Positions 6,518 through 13,591 of a DNA stretch of 22,311 nucleotides are shown here, piece by piece. The notes beneath the pieces are model-generated. The model was not told the origin of the DNA and ran no database searches. It saw nothing but the letters and a program-made list of their open reading frames with translations. Made by a program: the position numbers and the translations under genes. The DNA is from Spirochaetia bacterium (lineage in GTDB: Bacteria; Spirochaetota; Spirochaetia; Treponematales; Breznakiellaceae): the NCBI GenBank assembly GCA_026002305.1, contig BOBI01000024.1, forward strand, positions 1-22,311. Direction: 5' to 3'. The number at the start of each line of letters is the position of its first letter. Position 1 is the stretch's first letter.

Positions 6518-9500
6518 ATGAAAACAAAAAAAAATCCGTTTCTAACTTTTTGCTTTTTATTTTTCACTCTTTTTTACGCTCTCTTGCTCGCGGGTTGTGA
6601 GCAGTTCACGGCTGTGCCTCCTGATGAATTGGTTTTTCAAGGCGATTTAACGGTAACATTTGGTATGCCGCAGGCAAACATTTTGCGCTCCCAGGGGAAC
6701 TTTTTAGGCAGCGCGGGGGTTTTGCGCTCCATTATGCCTTCCATGAACGGTATTGATCATATTGTCATTAATCTTGAACCGGAGGGCGGCGGCGCACCTT
6801 TTAGTACACAAACCGTCAGTATGAATGAAGGCGCCCGTGCGGTTTTTAATTTAAAAAAGCCGGCGGCATTGCGCATAACGGCACAGGCCTATAAAAATTC
6901 AGGCGACACCCTGCCCTGTTTAACAGGCGGTCAGGATTTTACAGCAGCGCAGGTCCAAAGCGGCTCTGTTAGTCTCCCTTTTACCTCCGCGGCGGAAGGA
7001 ACAGGCAAGGTTGAACTTACCGTTAGCTGGCCCGCCGGCGAGTCGATTACCCGGTTAAAAGCACAAATTGAGTCTGATTTTTTTGATTATGCAGGTACTG
7101 CCCAGACCGTTACTACATTCGACACCGATGGCGCTAATAAAAAAACAACACTTACTTTTGACAATGTACCGGCAGGATCGGGTGTATTGGCTATTTTGTT
7201 TGAACGGGGCGGCGCTCCATACACCCGGGCGGGTTTCTTTTACGAGGCCGTTACCGTGTGGGCGGGTTTTACGTCCGGCTTATGGGCGGACGCATCCGGC
7301 GTTTCGCATAACGGTATTCATTACACAAGCGCCGATTTTGGCAGTAGTGCGGCATCTATTGGTATTGATATTCGGAATGTTGACGGAACCCCCGTAACCT
7401 TAATTCCGCTTGCAGGCGATTTCTACGCTTTTGATTATGATACTATTTTAAATCCATCTGCTTCCACAGAATTAGATATTTTAGTAACCATGCTGGGCGG
7501 GCCCGGCGAATCGGTAATAAGCGCCGGGTACAACTGGGAAACCGGTTCTAGTAAACCCAGACGTGATCTTTCCTTACAGACGGATGACTCCCAAGCGGTA
7601 ACGCCGGTCTATAAGGCAAAAATTTATCCGGATCTTACGTCGCCCTTAACACAGCCTATGGTCATACAAATTGATACAATGGCTCCCGACAGAGCGACTA
7701 CAAAAACCTACCGCATATCTATAACGGCAGTTGCATCGCGTGTGTACAAAAAAAGCGGGGATGATGTGGTTAAGTATTATCAAACATTAAACGACGCAAT
7801 TAACTGGACGCCATCAACAGGTGAAGAATTTAGCGATAATGACGTTGTTACAATATTGCGGGATATTGAAATTTCCGCCCCGGCTCCGGTACCAACAACG
7901 CGCCCCGCTAGCAAACCGCTTATTCTTACGGCGCCCTCAGGCAGCGAAAAAACAATAAAACGCGGCGCAGGCTATGACGGCAGCCTTTTTGCCATTCCGG
8001 CAAACACCGCCCTAACATTAGGTTATGCGGGAACAGGCGGCCTTATTATAGACGGCGGCGCAGTATGGACAGGCGGTGATGGAACACCGGCCGGTGGCGC
8101 GATAAACAGCGTAACATTCGATGTGAATGCATCAATAATTACGGTAGGCGGTACCTTTGTTATGAACGATGGGGTAATTCTTCAGAATAATTATAAAAAA
8201 GGCGCCGGCGGAGCGGTATTTGTAAATTCTACAGCAAATTTTACAATGCAAGGCGGTGAAATAAAAAATAACGGTTCGTTAAACCGCACTGGCGCTGTCG
8301 AAACTCTTGGTACCTTTACAATGTCCGGCGGTAAAATTACAGGTAATAAATCGGGCGGTAATGACGGCGCCATAAGGATTGATGGCGGCGCCGCTAATAT
8401 AAACGGCGGCTTTATTGGCGGTAATGCAGCAACTGCCAACGGTAAAGGTATATATCTTAAAAATTCAGGCTATTTAAGTATTTCCGGTAGCGCCGTTATA
8501 GATCAGAATAACGACGTGTATTTAGAAACAGGCAGGGAAATCACCATAACAGGCGCGCTAACACCGGATGCAAACCCAACAACACCATCCCAGTATACAG
8601 CAAAAATAACGCTGGAAAATGGCTCCCCCGACACGGTTGTTTTGCAAGGGAACGCAGGGTACACCCTTACACAAAGCGATGTTGGTAAATTTACCCGGGC
8701 AGCATCAGGCAGCGCCGACTTTGCTTATGACAGATCAATTAACGGACAGGGAAAAGTTCCCGTGTCCGCAACACCAACACCCACTCCAACACCCATCACC
8801 TACAACGCCACGGCGAACGGCGGCGCGACAGCTTCTACGACCAAAATCGACTTTACCTTTAGCGCCTCCGTTACCGGTCTTATGGCTAGCGACATAACAA
8901 TCAGCGGATCGACCGGCGCTGCAACCAAAGACACCCTAACCGGAAGCGGCACGTCATGGAGCCTTGCAATTAATACAACCGCGGCGGGAGCAGTCACAGT
9001 GTCTATCAACTCCAGCGGCATAGAAAGCACTGCAAAGAACATAACCCTGTATAAACCGATCACCTACAGCGCCACAGCGAACGGCAGCACGACAACCTCG
9101 ACAACTAAAATCGACTTTGTCTTTAGCGCCTCCGTTACCGGTCTTGCCGTAGGCGATATAACAATCAGCGGCACGGGCGCGGCAACCATGGGCGCCCTAA
9201 CCAGAAGCGGCACGTCATGGAGCCTTGAAATTAATACAACCACGGCGGGAGCAGCCACTGTATCAATCAACAAAAGCGGTATAGAAAGCGGGGCTAAAAT
9301 GGTAACTCTGTATAAGTCCCTGGTAACCTACAACGCCACGGCGAACGGAAGCTCGACAACATGGACAACTAAAATCGACTTTACCTTTAGTGAATCGGTT
9401 AGCGGACTTGCGGCGACCGACATCAAAATCGACGGATTGTACGGCGCTGCAACCAAGGGCGCCCTAACCGGAAGCGGCACGTCATGGAGCCTTGCAATTA

Positions 9501-10498
9501 ATACAACTACAGTAGGAGAGGCATGGGTAGTCATCGACAAAAGCGGCATAGAAAGCGGGGCAAAAACCATAAACCTGTATAATGCCTTAGCCAACCCCTC
9601 GTCCCCAAGCATTGCCGCCAAATTCGATATTGATGTAACGGCAAACAGCGCGGCGAAGGTAACACAGGTCTTTACCACGCTCCAAAATTACCTTGCGACA
9701 AACCCGGCGGAAACAGGGTCGGGCGCAACGCTCAAACTGGGAGACATAGCCCTGGGCGACTACATCGACCTGGCATCCCTCAATGTTGCGGGCTATCCCG
9801 TTGACGACACTACAGCCGGTTATGGTAAAATCGACGCAACCGATGAGCCAATAACGCCAAGCCCGCCTCCTTTTGCAGGCTATGAAGGACGGCTCTTGCG
9901 ACTCATCGTGGTGGGCATAAACACCTACAGCGGCATAAACGGCAACGGAAACGACCCCCACATTGTGTTCCAGTTCCAGAACGTGCCGGGGGTGCGCTGG
10001 ATGAACCCCACCGATACCAATGTGGGCGGCTATGCGGCAAGCGAAATACGGAAGTATCTTGTTCCGGTTAGCGGGGTGGGCGGCAATTTCCTTACGGGGC
10101 TAAAAGCCGCAGGCGTGCCGGAGGATTTCCTCTGGGCGCCGGCCCGCAAGGTATGGAACGGATTCATTCCGGGCGATGTAGGCTCATCATCGTCAAATGC
10201 GGCAGTGGATACGATAGAAGACGCGCTCTTCCTGCCCACGGAATGGGAGATGCTCGGCCTCCAGTCGCTGAATTTTACAAACGCGAGCGCGACCGAAACG
10301 GCGGGCAATCAGGGGCGTTTCGAGTACTACACAAACAATCCCAGCAGAACAAAATACGATAGCCGCAGTGTCCGTAACTACTGGGTTGCATCGCCCTATT
10401 CCGGTTCCGCATCTTCCTTTTGCTTTGTCAGCGGTGGAAGCAGCTATGGCTTTGCTAACACGAGTGCCGGCGTTGCCCCCGCTTTCTGTGTTAAATAG
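6518..10498 (+). CDS. Giant modular lipoprotein with beta-helix, Ig-like repeats and a C-terminal DUF6273/lectin-like variable domain
   Basis: A 1326-residue lipoprotein with a signal peptide and lipobox LLAGC (Cys27); the ATG has AAGGA five bases upstream. Residues ~28-400 form an uncharacterised beta-rich region (two or three domains) of a kind seen in treponemal surface lipoproteins. Residues ~404-747 are the Pmp-like beta-helix module duplicated from the protein at 3281, followed by a short TPTPTP linker. Residues 760-846, 848-933 and 936-1022 are three Ig-like repeats. Residues ~1023-1326 resemble DUF6273: LGDIALGDYIDL, LRLIVVGIN, HIVFQFQNVPG, FLPTEWEMLG, NYWVASPYSG and a final GVAPAFCVK. 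This type of domain has a C-type-lectin/FGE-like fold, used by known treponemal DGR target proteins such as TvpA. The last ~45 codons are rich in NNY codons, as expected of a variable region. Likely surface-anchored ligand binding; the ligand is unknown. Confidence 0.85.
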   Translation: MKTKKNPFLTFCFLFFTLFYALLLAGCEQFTAVPPDELVFQGDLTVTFGMPQANILRSQGNFLGSAGVLRSIMPSMNGIDHIVINLEPEGGGAPFSTQTVSMNEGARAVFNLKKPAALRITAQAYKNSGDTLPCLTGGQDFTAAQVQSGSVSLPFTSAAEGTGKVELTVSWPAGESITRLKAQIESDFFDYAGTAQTVTTFDTDGANKKTTLTFDNVPAGSGVLAILFERGGAPYTRAGFFYEAVTVWAGFTSGLWADASGVSHNGIHYTSADFGSSAASIGIDIRNVDGTPVTLIPLAGDFYAFDYDTILNPSASTELDILVTMLGGPGESVISAGYNWETGSSKPRRDLSLQTDDSQAVTPVYKAKIYPDLTSPLTQPMVIQIDTMAPDRATTKTYRISITAVASRVYKKSGDDVVKYYQTLNDAINWTPSTGEEFSDNDVVTILRDIEISAPAPVPTTRPASKPLILTAPSGSEKTIKRGAGYDGSLFAIPANTALTLGYAGTGGLIIDGGAVWTGGDGTPAGGAINSVTFDVNASIITVGGTFVMNDGVILQNNYKKGAGGAVFVNSTANFTMQGGEIKNNGSLNRTGAVETLGTFTMSGGKITGNKSGGNDGAIRIDGGAANINGGFIGGNAATANGKGIYLKNSGYLSISGSAVIDQNNDVYLETGREITITGALTPDANPTTPSQYTAKITLENGSPDTVVLQGNAGYTLTQSDVGKFTRAASGSADFAYDRSINGQGKVPVSATPTPTPTPITYNATANGGATASTTKIDFTFSASVTGLMASDITISGSTGAATKDTLTGSGTSWSLAINTTAAGAVTVSINSSGIESTAKNITLYKPITYSATANGSTTTSTTKIDFVFSASVTGLAVGDITISGTGAATMGALTRSGTSWSLEINTTTAGAATVSINKSGIESGAKMVTLYKSLVTYNATANGSSTTWTTKIDFTFSESVSGLAATDIKIDGLYGAATKGALTGSGTSWSLAINTTTVGEAWVVIDKSGIESGAKTINLYNALANPSSPSIAAKFDIDVTANSAAKVTQVFTTLQNYLATNPAETGSGATLKLGDIALGDYIDLASLNVAGYPVDDTTAGYGKIDATDEPITPSPPPFAGYEGRLLRLIVVGINTYSGINGNGNDPHIVFQFQNVPGVRWMNPTDTNVGGYAASEIRKYLVPVSGVGGNFLTGLKAAGVPEDFLWAPARKVWNGFIPGDVGSSSSNAAVDTIEDALFLPTEWEMLGLQSLNFTNASATETAGNQGRFEYYTNNPSRTKYDSRSVRNYWVASPYSGSASSFCFVSGGSSYGFANTSAGVAPAFCVK
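7730..8794 (+). repeat. ~1.07-kb direct repeat encoding the beta-helix module, copy 2
   Basis: This is the partner of 3724-4791, in the same orientation, about 4 kb downstream. Long exact runs occur, for example around GREITITGALTPDANPTTPS, with scattered substitutions and a three-base insertion encoding an extra residue in NAATANGKG compared with NAATNGKG. Confidence 0.85.
8795..9583 (+). repeat. Three tandem Ig-like repeats
   Basis: Units at 8795-9055, 9059-9316 and 9323-9583 encode 86-87 residues each, with ITY/VTY at the start, TTKIDF[TV]FS, GLxxxDIxI, TSWSL[AE]INTT and GIES[GT]AK near the end. They are homologous to the three units of the gene at 3281. Confidence 0.85.
10355..10495 (+). 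other. Candidate DGR variable region (VR) at the 3' end of the giant lipoprotein
   Basis: From TAC 10355 to AAA 10493 almost all codons at loop-like positions end in C or T: GAT AGC CGC AGT GTC CGT, then TAT TCC GGT TCC, TCT TCC TTT, AGC GGT, AGC AGC TAT GGC TTT, and AAC, AGT. This is the expected result of adenine mutagenesis of AAY codons in a template repeat. The framework residues (YW, ASP, FC, GVAPAF) are conserved in DUF6273-type C-termini. No reverse transcriptase or template repeat lies in this window, so the call is inference from fold, position and codon pattern. Confidence 0.45.
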
Positions 10499-10757
10499 CG
10501 CGTAATTTGTAGAATATGCCGGCAATTCCAGATTTGAGGAAAAACCACGAACCACACGAAAGAAGACAGGAAAAAATATTTTTTCTTTTTCGTGTGTTTC
10601 ATAACTTTTTCGTGGCCCGTCTTCCTATCCCTTATGTAAAATGAGAATCACCGATTATCTAATGCGTTTATCCTGGCCAATCACCGCGCCTAAAAAAGTA
10701 TAACTCTCAATCTGGTCTGTCAAACTAGTCTATTCATCTATTTTACAGATTTTTTGT
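10499..10757 (+). other. Intergenic region between the lipoprotein island and cooS
   Basis: No gene is seen. It contains a short palindrome TGCCGGCA at 10517-10524 just after the lipoprotein stop and the larger inverted repeat at 10545-10615. The cooS promoter follows at 10758. Confidence 0.5.
10545..10615. repeat. Nested inverted repeat (CCACGAA / CACACGAAA type)
   Basis: CCACGAA (10545-10551) pairs with TTCGTGG (10609-10615). CACACGAAA (10553-10561) pairs with TTTCGTGTG (10588-10596). In the middle lies the perfect 16-bp palindrome GAAAAAATATTTTTTC (10570-10585). It may be a dispersed intergenic repeat; a weak AT-only terminator function cannot be excluded. Confidence 0.55.
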
Positions 10758-10785
10758 TTGACTTCCATAGGTGTTGTGCTATACT
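10758..10785 (+). promoter_or_regulatory. Candidate sigma-70-type promoter of the CODH/ACS operon
   Basis: TTGACT (10758-10763), a 16-bp spacer and TATACT (10780-10785) sit about 48 bp before the GTG start of cooS. This gives a leader of about 40 nt carrying an AAGGAG ribosome site (10821-10826). Confidence 0.6.
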
Positions 10786-10833
10786 TATCAGATACAAAGT
10801 TCTAAAAATTCTTGATGAACAAGGAGTCAGGTT

Positions 10834-12729
10834 GTGAAGAATCTGGAAAACTACACATCCATTGAAAAAATGGAAGAAGTTACCGCCAAGCTTAAAGAGC
10901 GCGCGGTAGCAGCAGGAGCGGAAACCTATGAGGACCGCGTAAAAACACAAACGCCGCATTGCAAATTCGGCGAGGACGGTATCTGTTGCAAGAACTGTTC
11001 TATGGGGCCATGCCGCGTAACGGCAAAGGGCAAAAGGGGTATCTGCGGCGCCGATGCACATGCTATCGCCGGAAGAAACTACCTTCGCACTGTCGCAGCC
11101 GGTACAGCAGCCCACTCGGATCACGCACGCGAGATTCTGCACGTGCTTCACAGCACTAAACGTGATGGAAACTATCAAATCCGCGACGAAGGAAAACTTC
11201 TTCGCCTTGCGGCCGAATACGGCGTTAAAACCGAGGGCAGGGATATTTATGATGTTGCCCACGAAGTAGCCGAAGTAGGCCTTATGGAATTCGGCAAGCC
11301 CTGGGGAACCCAGATATTCGCAAAGCGCGCTATCAAATCACGCCAGGATTTATGGGAAAAAGAAGGCATTTACCCGCGCGCCATAGACCGCGAAATTGCC
11401 ACATCCCTCCACATGACCCACATGGGTAATACGGCGGATGCCGAAGCGCTTATTCGCCAGGCACTGCGCACCGGTCTTTCAAACGGCTGGGGCGGCTCGA
11501 TGATCGGCACCGAAATTACCGACATTATGTTCGGCACACCGGTTGTACGCAAATCAGAAGGTAACCTTGGTACGCTCGAAAAAGACATGGTAAACATTGT
11601 TGTCCATGGTCACGACCCCGCTTTCTCCGAAATGGTTGTAACCGCCTGCGAACTTAAAGAATTGCAGGACCTTGCAAAATCTGTCGGCGCGAAAGGCCTT
11701 AACGTTGTCGGCCTTTGCTGTACAGCAAACGAAGTGGCAATGCGGCACGGCGTCCGCATGGTTGGTAACTTCCTTCAGCAGGAAAACGTTATTCTAACAG
11801 GCGTTGTAGAAATGATGTGCGTGGACGTTCAGTGTATCTTCCCCGCGCTTTCAACTCTGGCAACCTGCTTCCACACAAAGTTTGTAACAAGCTCCCCGAT
11901 AGCGCGTATTCCAGGTTCAATTTATGTTGAATTCAAACCGGACACAGCTATGGATCAGGCAAAACAACTTATTAAGGACGCGATCAATAACTTTAAAAAC
12001 CGCGACGAAACCAAAATCTACATTCCCGATACAAAACAACCGGCCGTTGTAGGTTATCCTTGCGAAGAAATTATTCACCACCTTGACGGTATTACAAACA
12101 GCCATGTTGATGAACTCGGCAGCTATCGCCCGGCGGTAGACGCAATTAAGAACGGCGTTCTCCGTGGCGCGGTCGGTATCGTAGGTTGTAACAACCCGCG
12201 TGTGCGCCCCGACTATTCGCATTTTGAAATCATGAAAGAACTGCTTAAAAACGACATCCTGATCGTAGCCACAGGCTGCGCGGCACAGCTCGCTTGTAAA
12301 GCAGGTCTTTTGAACTTCGACTCAAAATGGGCTTGCGGTGATGGTCTTCGCCGTGTTTGCGACCTTCTCCACATTCCACCGATACTCCACATGGGCGCCT
12401 GTGTAGACATTAGCCGCATCCTTCTTCTTGTTAACGGCATTGCCCGCGACTGGAATGTTGGAACAGAGCAGCTTCCAATCGTAGGCGTAGCGCCGGAGTG
12501 GATGTCGGAAAAAGCGGTCTCCATTGCAAACTACGTAGTATCAAGCGGTATCGACGTTTATCTCGGTATCGAACCACAGGTAAAAGGCTCCTCACAAGTG
12601 TGGGATCTTATCACCAATGGTACACGCAAAATTGTTGGCGCGGGCTACATTATCAACACCGATCCGAAAGAACTCGTAAAAAACATCATTGACGGTATCG
12701 AAGCAAAACGCGCGGCGTTAGGCATATAG
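10834..12729 (+). CDS. cooS: Anaerobic carbon monoxide dehydrogenase, catalytic Ni-Fe-S subunit
   Basis: A 631-residue CooS/AcsA-family enzyme that interconverts CO2 and CO at the Ni-Fe-S C-cluster; in acetogens it supplies CO to acetyl-CoA synthase. The N-terminal cysteines for the D and B clusters are present (Cys43, 51, 52, 55, 60, 71, in HCKFGEDGICCKNCSMGPC). C-cluster ligands are recognisable: the VVHGHDP histidines (258/260), Cys295/296 (GLCCTANEV), Cys334 (VDVQC), Cys452 (VGCNNPR), Cys482 (ATGCAAQ) and Cys523 (HMGACVD). The length is normal for the family. Translation starts at GTG 10834 with AAGGAG seven bases upstream. It is the first gene of the cooS-cooC-acsB operon and has a good promoter. 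The adjacent acsB argues for the acetogenic (AcsA) role rather than a respiratory CO-oxidising one. Confidence 0.97.
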   Translation: MKNLENYTSIEKMEEVTAKLKERAVAAGAETYEDRVKTQTPHCKFGEDGICCKNCSMGPCRVTAKGKRGICGADAHAIAGRNYLRTVAAGTAAHSDHAREILHVLHSTKRDGNYQIRDEGKLLRLAAEYGVKTEGRDIYDVAHEVAEVGLMEFGKPWGTQIFAKRAIKSRQDLWEKEGIYPRAIDREIATSLHMTHMGNTADAEALIRQALRTGLSNGWGGSMIGTEITDIMFGTPVVRKSEGNLGTLEKDMVNIVVHGHDPAFSEMVVTACELKELQDLAKSVGAKGLNVVGLCCTANEVAMRHGVRMVGNFLQQENVILTGVVEMMCVDVQCIFPALSTLATCFHTKFVTSSPIARIPGSIYVEFKPDTAMDQAKQLIKDAINNFKNRDETKIYIPDTKQPAVVGYPCEEIIHHLDGITNSHVDELGSYRPAVDAIKNGVLRGAVGIVGCNNPRVRPDYSHFEIMKELLKNDILIVATGCAAQLACKAGLLNFDSKWACGDGLRRVCDLLHIPPILHMGACVDISRILLLVNGIARDWNVGTEQLPIVGVAPEWMSEKAVSIANYVVSSGIDVYLGIEPQVKGSSQVWDLITNGTRKIVGAGYIINTDPKELVKNIIDGIEAKRAALGI

Positions 12730-12754
12730 TTTTAGGTTAAATAAAGGTTACAAC

Positions 12755-13528
12755 ATGAAGATTGCAGTAACAGGAAAAGGCGGAGTTGGTAAAACTACAT
12801 TTTCGGCCGTTTTAGCGCGGTTATTTGCCGCGGAAGGGAAAAAGGTACTTGCCGTGGATGTAGACCCCGACGCTAACTTGGGGCTTGCCCTGGGTTTTAC
12901 CGCAGATGAAGTTAGCGCGATCACACCTGTTTCCAAAATGAAAGAGCTGATAGCCGAGCGCACAGGGTCGGAAGGCGAAGGAATGGGCAAGTTTTTCAAA
13001 ATAAACCCTAAGGTCGATGATATTCCGGATACCTACGCGCATGAAAAAAATGGCATTAAGTTTTTAATTATGGGAACTGTAGAAGTTGGCGGAGGCGGCT
13101 GCGTATGCCCCGAACACGTTGTTATAAAGAGGTTAATATCCCACATGGTGGTTCAGCGCGACGAAGTGCTGATCATGGACATGGAGGCGGGTATAGAACA
13201 CTTGGGACGCGGGACGGCAAGCTTTGTAGACCGTTTTGTCGTTGTTATTGAGCCGGGGGCGCGGAGCGTGCAAACTTACCATGCGGTAAAAAAACTCGCT
13301 TTGGACCTTGGTGTCCGAAAAGTAAGCGTGGTGGCTAATAAGGTGCGCGATGCGGAAGATGAAGACTTCGTAAAGAAGAACATTCCCGCGGAAGACCTTT
13401 TAGGCTGCATAAGCTACAACGACGAAATATTAAAAGCCGACAGAAAAGGGGTTTCCCCTTTTGATACAAGTGAGAAGGCCAAAACCGAAATTATGAGAAT
13501 TAAGGAAAGACTTGAATCTGCGGATTAG
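12755..13528 (+). CDS. cooC: CODH nickel-insertion/maturation ATPase
   Basis: A 257-residue MinD/ParA-type P-loop ATPase. The deviant Walker A motif GKGGVGKTT spans residues 7-15 with signature Lys8. VDVDPDANLGLALG and the switch sequence MDMEAGIEHLGRG follow. The CVC pair (Cys116, Cys118) matches the CxC motif that binds nickel or zinc at the dimer interface in CooC proteins. It drives ATP-dependent maturation of the Ni site of CODH; by position it could equally be called AcsF, which has been implicated in maturing the acetyl-CoA synthase A-cluster. It lies 25 bp after cooS and 63 bp before acsB in the same orientation. The ribosome site is weak (AAAGG). Confidence 0.94.
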   Translation: MKIAVTGKGGVGKTTFSAVLARLFAAEGKKVLAVDVDPDANLGLALGFTADEVSAITPVSKMKELIAERTGSEGEGMGKFFKINPKVDDIPDTYAHEKNGIKFLIMGTVEVGGGGCVCPEHVVIKRLISHMVVQRDEVLIMDMEAGIEHLGRGTASFVDRFVVVIEPGARSVQTYHAVKKLALDLGVRKVSVVANKVRDAEDEDFVKKNIPAEDLLGCISYNDEILKADRKGVSPFDTSEKAKTEIMRIKERLESAD

Positions 13529-13547
13529 CCTTTTGGCAATCTGCAAA

Positions 13548-13564
13548 ATCCGCAAAATGCGGAT
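13548..13564 (+). promoter_or_regulatory. Intercistronic hairpin between cooC and acsB
   Basis: ATCCGC (13548-13553), loop AAAAT, GCGGAT (13559-13564) form a 6-bp stem 27 bp before the acsB start. The left arm, with flanking bases (AATCCGCA, 13547-13554), can instead pair with TGCGGATT at 13519-13526 at the very end of cooC, giving mutually exclusive structures. There is no U-tract, so it is not a terminator. mRNA processing or translation control is possible. Confidence 0.35.
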
Positions 13565-13591
13565 AAAATTATAAGAAAATGGAGAAAAGTT

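Noticed and set aside
8800..9678. Series of minus-strand frames rich in Val/Ala/Pro
   Set aside because: They recur once per Ig-like repeat on the opposite strand and are shadows created by the repeated coding sequence.
10570..10585. AT palindrome as an intrinsic terminator of the giant lipoprotein gene
   Set aside because: The stem has only one G-C pair per side and would be very weak, so it is described as part of a repeat instead.
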